64,000 bases of DNA from contig CAYIZP010000011.1 of assembly GCA_964367905.1 (NCBI GenBank), forward strand, positions 1 through 64,000, read 5' to 3'. The notes under the pieces are model-generated. The model searched no databases. It was not told the origin of the DNA and was given only the letters and a program-made list of their open reading frames with translations. This document shows positions 1-8,688 of the stretch, piece after piece. This DNA is from CAUPWF01 sp964367905. GTDB taxonomy: Bacteria; Bacillota; Clostridia; Lachnospirales; Lachnospiraceae. The position numbers and the translations under genes were made by a program. How positions within the stretch are numbered: position 1 is the first letter of the stretch; each line of letters starts with the position of its first letter.

Positions 1-62
1 TAGAAACTTGTAAACCAAGTAGTCTTATTGACTACATCATTATTATACTAGGAGGAGAGAGT

Positions 63-1265
63 ATGAAAGTGTATCCCGCAGTAATAATGGATGAACTACC
101 AGATGATTTACTAGTTAGTACTGCAGTAAAAAGGTTGTATGAGGAGTGGCCTCATTCGGATGATAGGAAGAATGAGTTTTTTACGAATTTTAAATATTCC
201 AGATTAACGGGAATAGGAAAGGAAGAAAAGGTGTCTCGTAGGGATCCAAGTAAGGTTATTCTAGTGGGAGATACTTATTATGTATATTACACGAGGAGAA
301 AAACGATTATAGAACCAGTGGGAATCAATGCGGAAAATAAAAGCTATGATATTCCTACATATGATTGGGATTTAAGTGATATTTATTGTGCTTGTAGCAA
401 GGATGGATTTAACTGGACAGAGCTGGGACCAGCAGTCGAGCGAGCTGCTAGAGGCGAATTTGGAGACCGCTCGTTATCTACACCAGATGTTCTGGTTTGG
501 AATAATAAATATTATTTGTATTACCAGACATTTACTGGTCCATTTAAGAAGGAAACATTAGATTTTTGTGATGTGAGTATGGCATGGGCAGATACTCCAG
601 AGGGACCATGGCATAAATGTCATGAACCCGCTATAAAAAAGGGAGAACCAGGAGATTGGGACAGCATGGCAGTACATGACCCCCATCCTATAATATATAA
701 AGGAAAGATATGGCTATATTATAAAGGAGAGAACCTAAGAATTGGTGGAGATGATATCAATATGGTAAGGGCACAAGGTGTTGCGATTGCGGATACTCCA
801 GAAGGTCCATTTACTAAACATCACTTGAATCCAGTTACCAATTCTGGGCATGAGACTTTTTTGTTTCCGTATAAAGAGGGAATTGCAGCGGTTTTGACCT
901 TTGACGGAGTAGAGAAGAATACTGTTCAGTATGCAAAGGACGGACTAAATTTTGAACTGATGTCACATGTTCACTGTCCTCCGATGGCAGCTGGAGTGTA
1001 TTCTCCAGATGCATTTACGGATAGTAGGGATGCGAATGGAATTACTTGGGGACTAAGTCATATTGAAAGTGGAGATATTACAAAAAATTGTAAGTGTTTT
1101 ATCGTAAGGTTTGATTGTGACTTGGATAGAAGATTCATGAGAAAGCTATATAGAGACCCTGACGATTTCTATGGACGCTATACAGAAGAAACTTATTTTG
1201 CACACAATATGGTTTTACCAAAGGAATTAAAAGAAGAAATAATTGCAAGAGAGTTACTAAACTAA
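63..1265 (+). CDS. GH117-like glycoside hydrolase (paralogue A)
   Basis: A 400-residue protein with no signal peptide, so probably cytoplasmic. It resembles family GH117, five-bladed propeller enzymes best known for removing terminal alpha-1,3-linked 3,6-anhydro-L-galactose. Visible signs are the N-terminal SxAxxR motif (S19, A21, R24), which in GH117 supports domain-swapped dimers, Asp61 in RRDPS, Asp206 in HDP, and His263-Glu264 in SGHET. The Asp206-His263 spacing of 57 matches what I recall for the Bacteroides plebeius enzyme (D245/H302). Repeated 'YYxYYT' and 'DGFxW' blades fit a propeller. A strong GGAGGAG site precedes the ATG. It is followed 29 bp later by a close paralogue. The activity is not proven: no agarase or anhydrogalactose pathway gene is seen, so another alpha-linked terminal sugar is equally possible. 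A GH43-like fold is the fallback description. Confidence 0.75.
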   Translation: MKVYPAVIMDELPDDLLVSTAVKRLYEEWPHSDDRKNEFFTNFKYSRLTGIGKEEKVSRRDPSKVILVGDTYYVYYTRRKTIIEPVGINAENKSYDIPTYDWDLSDIYCACSKDGFNWTELGPAVERAARGEFGDRSLSTPDVLVWNNKYYLYYQTFTGPFKKETLDFCDVSMAWADTPEGPWHKCHEPAIKKGEPGDWDSMAVHDPHPIIYKGKIWLYYKGENLRIGGDDINMVRAQGVAIADTPEGPFTKHHLNPVTNSGHETFLFPYKEGIAAVLTFDGVEKNTVQYAKDGLNFELMSHVHCPPMAAGVYSPDAFTDSRDANGITWGLSHIESGDITKNCKCFIVRFDCDLDRRFMRKLYRDPDDFYGRYTEETYFAHNMVLPKELKEEIIARELLN

Positions 1266-1294
1266 AATAAATATAGAACTAGGAGGTGTTCCTT

Positions 1295-2515
1295 ATGAAA
1301 GAAAGAAAAGTGTATCCAGCAAAATTGATGGACGAGATGCCAAAGGATATAGAGTTGAGTGCAGCAACAAAAAGACTTTATGAAAAATGGTCTGCATCGG
1401 ATGATAGAAATATTGAACTTTTCACGAATTTCAAATATTCACGTGTGACTGGAATTGGAGGTGGTGACGGAACCTCAAGGAGAGATCCGAGTAAAATCAT
1501 TAAGGTTGATGGATTGTATTATGTGTATTACACTCGAAGGAAAACAGAAGCATGTCCGGTAGGGATTTTTGTGCAAAATAGGGAGGACGATGTGCCCACA
1601 TTTGATTGGGATTTATGCGATATCTATTATGCTACGAGTAAAGATGGGTTTCACTGGGAGGAGCAAGGCATTGCAGTGGGACGAGCAGAGAAGGGAGAAT
1701 ACGGAGATCGTTCAGTGTCTACACCAGATATACTAGTTTGGAAAGGAAAATATTATCTGTATTTTCAAGCTTTTACGGGATACTTTTCTTCAGAAACCCA
1801 TGATTATTGTGGAGTAAGTCTCGCAGTGGCAGATTCTCCAAGGGGACCGTTTAAGAAGATGGAGAAGCCGATTGTAGAGCAGGGGGAAAGTGGAGATTGG
1901 GATAGTAAGGCAATTCATGACCCTTATCCAATCGTATACAAAGGGAAGATTTGGATGTTTTATAAAGGGGAAAATCTACTGGAAGGAGGCAAAGATGGTA
2001 GCCTTGTACGTGCACAAGGTGTTGCGATTGCAGATCAACCAGAGGGACCGTATGAGAAGCATCCACTGAACCCGATACTAAATTCAGGTCATGAGACATT
2101 CTTATTTCCCTATAACGAAGGACTGGCAGCGGTTCTAACTTTTGATGGAGTAGAAAAAAATACCATTCAATATGCAAAGGATGGAATTAATTTTGAAGTA
2201 ATGTCATATATCCATTGCCCACCTCTAGCAGCAGGTGTATATTCTCCAGATGTTTATTTGGATAATGGAGATGCTAACGGCGTGGCATGGGGGCTTTCCC
2301 ATATTGAAAAAGGTTCATTAGATGGAGATATGTGGTCCTATATTATTCGATTTGACTGTGATTTGGATAGACGGATAAAGCAGTCAGTATTTAGAGAACC
2401 ATGGCAAGTTGTAGGACGATATCCAGAGGAAACATATTTTAGAGAAAATATGATATTACCTGAAGCAGAGAAACAGAGAATCATGGAGGAGACGTTGAAA
2501 GGAGGAAAATTATGA
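1295..2515 (+). CDS. GH117-like glycoside hydrolase (paralogue B)
   Basis: About 406 residues, closely similar to the preceding gene along its whole length and probably a tandem duplicate. It keeps the SxAxxR motif (S22, A24, R27) and the putative catalytic set Asp64 (RRDPS), Asp209 (HDP) and His266-Glu267 (SGHET), with the same 57-residue spacing. There is no signal peptide. The start is the ATG with AGGAGG seven bases upstream; a TTG nine bases earlier lies inside that site. The stop overlaps the ATG of the isomerase gene, so the two are translationally coupled. Retention of all putative catalytic residues in both copies suggests that both are active, perhaps on different linkages or chain ends. 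Confidence 0.75.
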   Translation: MKERKVYPAKLMDEMPKDIELSAATKRLYEKWSASDDRNIELFTNFKYSRVTGIGGGDGTSRRDPSKIIKVDGLYYVYYTRRKTEACPVGIFVQNREDDVPTFDWDLCDIYYATSKDGFHWEEQGIAVGRAEKGEYGDRSVSTPDILVWKGKYYLYFQAFTGYFSSETHDYCGVSLAVADSPRGPFKKMEKPIVEQGESGDWDSKAIHDPYPIVYKGKIWMFYKGENLLEGGKDGSLVRAQGVAIADQPEGPYEKHPLNPILNSGHETFLFPYNEGLAAVLTFDGVEKNTIQYAKDGINFEVMSYIHCPPLAAGVYSPDVYLDNGDANGVAWGLSHIEKGSLDGDMWSYIIRFDCDLDRRIKQSVFREPWQVVGRYPEETYFRENMILPEAEKQRIMEETLKGGKL

Positions 2516-3192
2516 AACGGTCAGAAATAAATCAAGCAATAAAAGAGATGGAAGCTTTAATTAAAAAATTTAGTTTTGCATTACCACCATTTTGCTATTT
2601 TACTCCAGAGGAATGGTCACAAAAAGGGAATGAATATGAAGAAGTTTACGACAACATGCTTGGATGGGATATTACGGATTTCGGTGCAGGGGATTTTGAA
2701 AAGATGGGTTTCTCTTTAATTACTCTGAGAAACGGGAATCAGAATAATCCGAAATATAAAAAGACCTATGCGGAGAAGCTATTGATGTTAAAAGATGGAC
2801 AACATGCACCGATGCATTTTCATTGGAACAAGAGCGAGGATATTATAAATCGTGGTGGTGGAATATTAATTATTCACGTATATGAGGATGATAATGGTGG
2901 TTTAGGCAAGAAGGATGTTTTGGTAAACAGTGACGGTAGATCCTATTATGTCAAAGCAGGAACGGGAATTGAATTAAAGCCTGGTGAGAGCATCACTTTA
3001 TGGCCGCACCAGTATCATGATTTTGATGTGAAGGCTGGTACAGGAGATGTGCTAATAGGTGAAGTTTCAATGTGCAATGATGATAACACAGATAATCGAT
3101 TCTATGAGCCGATTGGAAGATTTTCAACAATTGATGAGGATGAAAATCCTTATCGACTTTTGTGTAACGAGTACAATTCTTGTTTGGAATAA
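2512..3192 (+). CDS. Cupin-type D-lyxose/D-mannose isomerase
   Basis: A 226-residue cytosolic protein resembling D-lyxose ketol-isomerases, which are Mn-dependent cupins interconverting D-lyxose and D-xylulose, and often D-mannose and D-fructose. The metal-binding cupin motif is seen as HAPMHFHWNKSED (two His and a Glu around residues 99-109), with the later His of LWPHQYHDF completing the site. The 'KPGESITLWPHQYH' region is typical of the family. The ATG overlaps the last bases of the second GH117 gene, and the aldo/keto reductase follows after 36 bp. In this operon it would feed a released aldose into central metabolism. The family call is good; the exact aldose is inferred. Confidence 0.75.
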   Translation: MKRSEINQAIKEMEALIKKFSFALPPFCYFTPEEWSQKGNEYEEVYDNMLGWDITDFGAGDFEKMGFSLITLRNGNQNNPKYKKTYAEKLLMLKDGQHAPMHFHWNKSEDIINRGGGILIIHVYEDDNGGLGKKDVLVNSDGRSYYVKAGTGIELKPGESITLWPHQYHDFDVKAGTGDVLIGEVSMCNDDNTDNRFYEPIGRFSTIDEDENPYRLLCNEYNSCLE

Positions 3193-3228
3193 TATTGGAA
3201 CAAATATGTAGAAAGTAGAGGGATGTAT

Positions 3229-4221
3229 ATGGTACAAACAATAAATAAAGAACAGATTCCACATAAGAAAATGAACACGGGGCAAGAGGTTCCCTGTATG
3301 GGATTTGGAACATTTAGCTCTGGAAATTATACGGCACAAGATGTGGCAGATGCAGTAGGAGGAGCGATTAAATGCGGGTATCGAATGATAGACTGTGCAG
3401 GTTGTTATGGAAACGAAAAAGAAATTGGAAAGGTATTGAATGAGTTAATAGTGGCAGGAGTAGTAAGTCGGGAGGAACTGATTATTAAGTCAAAACTTGG
3501 CAATGATAAGCATAGGAACGTTAAGGCAGGGTGTGTTCAGTCAATAAAAGATTTACAATGTGGTTATTTAGATGTGTTCTATATCCATTGGCCGATTCCA
3601 AATCTTCCAAATCCGAATTCAAATGAAGGTAAACCGAATCCTCTGTCTAAACCTTTTTCGGTCGAGGCGTTTCTTGATACATACAAACAAATGGAAGCAT
3701 TAGTTGATGAAGGATTGATAAGAGCAATCGGAGTTTCCAATATTACACAACATAAATTAGAATTAGTATGGGAAGAATTGAGAATAAAGCCAGCGATGTG
3801 CCAAGTGGAACTGCATCCTTGCTTTCAACAGCAAAAACTTTATGAATTTCTAAAAAGTAAGGAAATTTGTGCAGTTGCATATATGCCTTTAGGTTCACCA
3901 GCACGTCCGCAATCAGATGTGACACCAGAGGATATAGAAGACTTACAACAGTTAGAAATTCTTAATATTGCAAAAAAATATGGTGTTCATCCAGCAGTCA
4001 TAGCCCTGAAATGGGCAGTTCAGAGAGGGACAATTCCAATTCCATTTTCAGTGAGAGCGGAAAAATATTATAGCAACTTAAAATGTATCACAAGTAATCC
4101 TTTAACAGAGAAGGATATGGAGATTATCAGAGGATTAGAAAAGAATAATCGTCTTGGAAAGGGCCAAGTCTTGCTGTGGGAAAGTGCAAAAAGTTGGCAT
4201 GAACTTTGGGATGAAGAATAA
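3229..4221 (+). CDS. Aldo/keto reductase
   Basis: About 330 residues with the (beta/alpha)8 aldo/keto reductase pattern: MGFGTFSSGNY at the N terminus, the Asp-Tyr-Lys-His catalytic set (D in YRMIDCAG, Y in GCYGNE, K in IIKSKLG, H in FYIHWP), GVSNIT, and a C-terminal nucleotide-binding stretch (IPIPFSV). It probably uses NAD(P)H to interconvert an aldose or ketose and an alcohol. An ATG six bases earlier is in frame but abuts the AGAGGG site, so the second ATG is preferred. It sits between the sugar isomerase and the ABC transporter genes, suggesting a role in processing the same imported sugar. Confidence 0.8.
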   Translation: MVQTINKEQIPHKKMNTGQEVPCMGFGTFSSGNYTAQDVADAVGGAIKCGYRMIDCAGCYGNEKEIGKVLNELIVAGVVSREELIIKSKLGNDKHRNVKAGCVQSIKDLQCGYLDVFYIHWPIPNLPNPNSNEGKPNPLSKPFSVEAFLDTYKQMEALVDEGLIRAIGVSNITQHKLELVWEELRIKPAMCQVELHPCFQQQKLYEFLKSKEICAVAYMPLGSPARPQSDVTPEDIEDLQQLEILNIAKKYGVHPAVIALKWAVQRGTIPIPFSVRAEKYYSNLKCITSNPLTEKDMEIIRGLEKNNRLGKGQVLLWESAKSWHELWDEE

Positions 4222-4364
4222 GTGAGAAAAAAGCTTAAACTAAGAGAAAAAACTATTAATATGAAAAATTATCAATTAATATGTGAAAATATCATGTTTT
4301 GAGACTGAAAAAAATGTTAGTATGTGTCTATCAAGAAAAAAGAAAAGGAGAAAGGAGAGGTACT

Positions 4365-5729
4365 ATGAAAAAAAGATTAGTTGCAGTATTGGTATGTGCA
4401 GTTATGGTAATGTCAGCCGTTGCTGGATGTGGAGGAACTCCAGCAGAAGAGGGGGCATCTACAGAGCTAGGAGAAGTAGCAGAAGAAGAGGAAGTAGCAT
4501 CGAGTGGAGAGAAAATTACAGTAACTTTTTCGAATCTATGGGTAGAGGGAGAGGGATTGTATCGCATTTCAGAGGAATCAGCAGCAAAGTTTAATGAAGA
4601 GAATGAAGATGCGGAAATTATAGTTGAAAGCATGCCTCAAGAAGCGTATCTAACACAGATGCAGGCGAGAGGAACCGCAGATGATTTTTCGGAAATCGTA
4701 ATGGTAAATGGAACCATGATGAAAGCGTTCTCTGACACAGGTGCGATTATTGACTTAACAGATATTCTAAGTGAATCGGGACTTGTAGATCATATTGACC
4801 AAGGGCTTCTGCCTGATCTTACCAATATTGATGATGAACGTGTATATGCAATTCCTGTAAACTCAGGTTTCTATGGATTTATCCTATATAATACGGAAAT
4901 CTTTCAGGAAGCAGGTGTTACAGAATTCCCGACCACTATTGATGAATTCAATGATGCTTGTGAAAAAATTAAAGCAGCTGGATATACACCGATGGGATTA
5001 GGAATGAGAGATCAATGGGCAGGCGATTCGATTCTGTTTAGTGCAATGGTTAATAACTATGTCGGAAATGAGTGGTATCAAAATATTCGTAAGCGTAATG
5101 GAGAAGCAAACTTTACAGATTCCGAATTCGTTACAGCTTTAACAGATTATCAGAATATGGCAGTAAATGCATATTTTAACGAAGATTTTGTTAGTATTTC
5201 AAACGATGAAAGATTGGCTTTGTTCTTGAATGAAGAAGTCGCTATGGTATCAGCAGGAGACTGGGAAGTGAATAATATCATTAATTCAAACCCTGAATTT
5301 GATGAAATTGTAGAAGTGGGATATTGGATTCAACCAACCACTGATGCTAAGGCTGAGGATTCTATTGTAAAATCAGCAGCTTGGGGAATGGCTTTTGGGT
5401 CAAAAATCACTGAAGAGCAAATTGATGTTGCAAGCAGATATATCAAAGATTATTTCATGGCAGAGTTAAATGGAAAAATGTTAGTTGAAGAGTATAATAT
5501 GGTTCCAGCGTGGTCGGCAGGAGATGTTGATGAGAGTAAGCTTTCTGCAATCACAGTATCGGCACTAGATGCAGTTGATAACGGAAATGCTTGTCAAAAC
5601 TGGGATGCGAGTTTAGATCCGACCATCAAGGAAATTTACCAAAGAGGACTGCAAGAATTATTGATGAATACAGTAACACCTGAGGATTTGGCAGCTCAAA
5701 TGCAAGAAGAGCTTGATATGTTGAAGTAG
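4365..5729 (+). CDS. ABC sugar-binding lipoprotein (CUT1 type)
   Basis: About 454 residues. The N terminus is a lipoprotein signal: a KKR cluster, a hydrophobic core, then the lipobox SAVAGC, with an acidic spacer after the cysteine. The mature part has the extracellular solute-binding family 1 pattern (AKFNEENEDAEIIVESMP, VYAIPVNSGFYGFILYNTEIFQEAG, and a late AAWGMAFGSK block). It would deliver an oligosaccharide to the two permeases encoded downstream. The start is the ATG after GGAGAGG; an upstream in-frame ATG would add an unlikely basic extension. No ATP-binding subunit is encoded in the locus, so a shared MsmK-type ATPase elsewhere is likely. Confidence 0.9.
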   Translation: MKKRLVAVLVCAVMVMSAVAGCGGTPAEEGASTELGEVAEEEEVASSGEKITVTFSNLWVEGEGLYRISEESAAKFNEENEDAEIIVESMPQEAYLTQMQARGTADDFSEIVMVNGTMMKAFSDTGAIIDLTDILSESGLVDHIDQGLLPDLTNIDDERVYAIPVNSGFYGFILYNTEIFQEAGVTEFPTTIDEFNDACEKIKAAGYTPMGLGMRDQWAGDSILFSAMVNNYVGNEWYQNIRKRNGEANFTDSEFVTALTDYQNMAVNAYFNEDFVSISNDERLALFLNEEVAMVSAGDWEVNNIINSNPEFDEIVEVGYWIQPTTDAKAEDSIVKSAAWGMAFGSKITEEQIDVASRYIKDYFMAELNGKMLVEEYNMVPAWSAGDVDESKLSAITVSALDAVDNGNACQNWDASLDPTIKEIYQRGLQELLMNTVTPEDLAAQMQEELDMLK

Positions 5730-5750
5730 AAATTATAAGTCTTAAGAAAG

Positions 5751-5783
5751 GGGCGTAGTGTATGGAAGTCATGCACTACGCCC
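5751..5783 (+). terminator. Intercistronic hairpin after the binding-protein gene
   Basis: A strong inverted repeat: GGGCGTAGTG pairs with CACTACGCCC across a 13-base loop. No T-run follows. This looks like a mRNA-stabilising or partial-termination hairpin that keeps the binding protein in excess over the permeases, a common arrangement in ABC importer operons. Confidence 0.6.
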
Positions 5784-5838
5784 ACTATAAAGATAGGGAT
5801 GTTGAAGGCGGATTTACAGAAAGAAAGGGTAAGAAAGT

Positions 5839-6726
5839 ATGAATAAATTGCATGAAGATAAAAAGGGGAAGATATATGGATATATTATACCAGGATATAT
5901 TATCTATGTAATTGCAATATTTGTCCCCTTAGTGGTGTGTTTGGGTATTAGTTTTACAAATTGGAAAGGTGGAAAAAATATGGATATAGTTGGAGTAGAT
6001 AACTATATCACATTATTTCAAGATGATAGGTTTTGGATGGCATTTTTAAATAATTTGCAATTTATCGGGATTTTAATAATTTTCCAGATAGGAATTGCAT
6101 TCATCTTAGCTTTGTTTTATCAAAGCAAGGCCATCATTATGAAAGAATTCCACAGAAGGCTTATTTTCCTTCCAGCAGTATTGGCACCATTAGTAGTCGG
6201 GATGATATGGCAATTGGTGTATCGATATGATATTGGGTTGATATCCTCTGTTTTACAACTGTTTGGTTTAGAGGGGAATTTACCTTGGTTAAATAGCAAT
6301 ACTTGGGTGATCCCGAGTATTTGTATCGCCTTGGTCTGGCAGTTCGTGGGACAATTTGTGATTATTATCATGGCTGGAATGCAGAATGTGGGAACAGATA
6401 TCATAGAAGCAGCCGAGATTGACGGAGCCTCCAAATTTCAAAAAGCAAGAATGATTATTTTCCCATTATTAAAACCAACGATAAGTGTGTGTTTATTGAT
6501 TTGTATCTCTGGATGTATGAAGATGTTTGATATCGTATTAATCATGTCTGGTGGCGGACCAGGATTTTCATCCATGGTTACTGCATTATATTCTTATAAC
6601 CTGGCGTTTGAGTCACAGAAATTAGGATATGCATCCGCAACAGCAATAGGAATGACGATACTTTCGTTAATATTAGTGATTATTTCTCAAAGAGTATTGA
6701 GAGGAGGGGATAGAGTTGAAAGCTAA
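5839..6726 (+). CDS. ABC sugar permease, first subunit (MalF/UgpA type)
   Basis: 295 residues with about six hydrophobic helices and the binding-protein-dependent transport EAA loop (EAAEIDGASKFQKARMIIFP, around residues 193-212), which contacts the ATPase. Membrane subunit of the CUT1 importer encoded here, paired with the next gene. The start has AAGGGTAAGAAAG upstream. Its 3' end overlaps the second permease by 11 bases, so the two are translationally coupled. Confidence 0.9.
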   Translation: MNKLHEDKKGKIYGYIIPGYIIYVIAIFVPLVVCLGISFTNWKGGKNMDIVGVDNYITLFQDDRFWMAFLNNLQFIGILIIFQIGIAFILALFYQSKAIIMKEFHRRLIFLPAVLAPLVVGMIWQLVYRYDIGLISSVLQLFGLEGNLPWLNSNTWVIPSICIALVWQFVGQFVIIIMAGMQNVGTDIIEAAEIDGASKFQKARMIIFPLLKPTISVCLLICISGCMKMFDIVLIMSGGGPGFSSMVTALYSYNLAFESQKLGYASATAIGMTILSLILVIISQRVLRGGDRVES

Positions 6727-7564
6727 GAATAAAATTCCAATCAGTAAGTTGATATTAAAAATAATTCTGAATATTATTGCGTGGGCAATCTCTATTTCCG
6801 TTATCTTTCCCTTAGTTTGGTTAACATACTCTTCAGTTAAAGACAATGGAGAGTTTATGAAAGATACATTGGCATTACCAACACATCTTGTATTAGAGAA
6901 TTTTCCAAAGGCTTTCGAAATAGGAGGGTTATGGAATGCCATGAGAAATAGTGCAATCTATACTTGTATTAATGTGGTAGTAGTGGTGGCATTCGCATTG
7001 ATTACAGCATATTTTCTTGCACGCTACGATTTTAAAGGAAAAAGACTAATTCATACGACCTATACGATAGGAATGTTAATCCCATTATATGCATTACTTG
7101 TGCCAATTTTTGTACAATATAAAATGATGGATTTGATTAATCAGAGATTACCCCTTATAATTACATATTATGCGATGTCAATTTCATTGGCCATATTTTT
7201 GACAGAAAGTTTTATACAAGGAATCCCAATAGATATTGATGAGGCATCAATTTTAGATGGATGCAACATTAGACAGAGGTTGATGAGAGTCATTTTTCCA
7301 TTGTGTAAACCGATTGTAGCCACTGTAAGTATTCTAACAATGCTAAATACATGGAATGAATTTGCATTTGCAGTCATACTTACTCCGAAAATAGAACTTA
7401 GGACGGTGTCGATTGCGCTTAGATATTATACTACGGGATTAGAGCTAGAATATACGTTTTTGATGGCGGGTCTACTGAGTACATCACTGCCAGTGATAAT
7501 AGCATATCTGTTGTTTAGTAAGTCAGTTATTAAAGGGATGACAGCGGGTGCAGTAAAAGGGTAA
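6716..7564 (+). CDS. ABC sugar permease, second subunit (MalG/UgpE type)
   Basis: 282 residues and six predicted membrane helices. The EAA-loop equivalent is DEASILDGCNIRQRLMRVIF (around residues 180-199). It forms the heteromeric channel with the preceding permease. The start is TTG, placed six bases after GAGGAGGGG and overlapping the previous gene; no better ATG occurs in the vicinity. The next gene is the third GH117 paralogue, supporting coupling of import and hydrolysis. Confidence 0.88.
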   Translation: MKAKNKIPISKLILKIILNIIAWAISISVIFPLVWLTYSSVKDNGEFMKDTLALPTHLVLENFPKAFEIGGLWNAMRNSAIYTCINVVVVVAFALITAYFLARYDFKGKRLIHTTYTIGMLIPLYALLVPIFVQYKMMDLINQRLPLIITYYAMSISLAIFLTESFIQGIPIDIDEASILDGCNIRQRLMRVIFPLCKPIVATVSILTMLNTWNEFAFAVILTPKIELRTVSIALRYYTTGLELEYTFLMAGLLSTSLPVIIAYLLFSKSVIKGMTAGAVKG

Positions 7565-7595
7565 GGTACCTATTGGATGAAAGGAGAGAATTGAG

Positions 7596-8675
7596 ATGAA
7601 GAAAAGTGCAGCTACATTAAGAGCAGAACAGTATCAAAACAATGGTTCAGAGTGGTTTGCAGGGTTTGCGTATACAGAAATGAAAGGTTTAGAAATGGAA
7701 GTGGGAGTTCATCGCCGTGACCCTAGTAGTGTATTAAAGGTAAATGATAAATATTATGTTTGGTATACAAAATCATGTGGACCTAATTTTGGGCAGACGA
7801 AAGATAGAGACCCATACATGAAGAAGTTCCCTTGGGACTATGCGGATATATGGTATGCGTCAAGTAAGGATGGGATTACATGGAAAGAAGAAGGATGTGC
7901 AGTTCACAGAGGTGGGGCAGGAGAATATGATGAAAGAACTTTGTGTACACCAGATGTTATGGAACATGAGGGTATGTTTTATCTGGTATATCAGGCGATT
8001 CCACAGGGGGCTTATTCGGGAGAAGATGAGAATGTAGCAATGGCTTATGCAAGTAGTCCAGATGGACCGTGGACGAAGACAGGAGAAAATATTTTAGAAC
8101 AGATGGATGAAGGTCAATGGTTTGGGCAAAATGGGAATTATAATGATGGGAAGTATATAGGACTTACTCATGATCCTATGCTCATACATTTTAATGGGAA
8201 GTTCCATCTGTATTATAAATGTGGTGCAACAAAATTAGGAGATTTAAAATCTTATGGTCAAGACACTAGATGGGGTGTTGCTATCTCAGATAATGTAACG
8301 GGACCATACACACATAGTGAGTATAATCCCATTACGAATAGTGGTCATGAGACGATGCTGTGGAAATACAAAGGAGGAATTGCTGCACTCCTAAATAGAG
8401 ATGGCCCAGAAAAAGATACGATTCAGTATTCAAAGGATGGAATCAACTTTGAAATTATGTCACGAGTATATGATACTCCGATGGCGGGAGGTGCTTTTCG
8501 CACAGATAATACAGATATTTGCCCATTAGAGGGAATTCGATGGGGAATCTGTCATTATGACGAAAGAGGATCACAATGGAATTGTTTGATGCGATTTGAT
8601 ATCGATAGTAGGCATCCCTATAGCTTTCCGCATCGATATCCAGAGAATAATTTTGGTAATTTAGGAATGTTTTAA
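7596..8675 (+). CDS. GH117-like glycoside hydrolase (paralogue C, divergent)
   Basis: A 359-residue protein without a signal peptide, more distant from the first two paralogues. It starts almost directly with the SxAxxR motif (S4, A6, R9), lacking their N-terminal extension. The putative catalytic set is kept: Asp42 (RRDPS), Asp193 (THDP) and His251-Glu252 (SGHET), with a 58-residue Asp-His gap. The 'DYADIWYASSKDG' and 'TPDVMEHEGMFYLVYQ' blades align with the other two. It lies just after the permeases and 13 bp before the histidine kinase. Its divergence suggests a substrate or linkage different from A and B. Confidence 0.75.
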   Translation: MKKSAATLRAEQYQNNGSEWFAGFAYTEMKGLEMEVGVHRRDPSSVLKVNDKYYVWYTKSCGPNFGQTKDRDPYMKKFPWDYADIWYASSKDGITWKEEGCAVHRGGAGEYDERTLCTPDVMEHEGMFYLVYQAIPQGAYSGEDENVAMAYASSPDGPWTKTGENILEQMDEGQWFGQNGNYNDGKYIGLTHDPMLIHFNGKFHLYYKCGATKLGDLKSYGQDTRWGVAISDNVTGPYTHSEYNPITNSGHETMLWKYKGGIAALLNRDGPEKDTIQYSKDGINFEIMSRVYDTPMAGGAFRTDNTDICPLEGIRWGICHYDERGSQWNCLMRFDIDSRHPYSFPHRYPENNFGNLGMF

Positions 8676-8688
8676 ATAGGAAAAAGGT

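Noticed and set aside
19..35. Inverted repeat GTAGTC-TTATT-GACTAC before the first gene
   Set aside because: A six-base stem is too weak to call an operator or terminator, and no usable promoter spacing was found in the first 62 bases. The operon promoter probably lies outside the window.
1851..2177. 108-codon open frame on the - strand within the second GH117 gene
   Set aside because: It is a shadow of a well-supported coding gene, has no ribosome site and no recognisable protein features.
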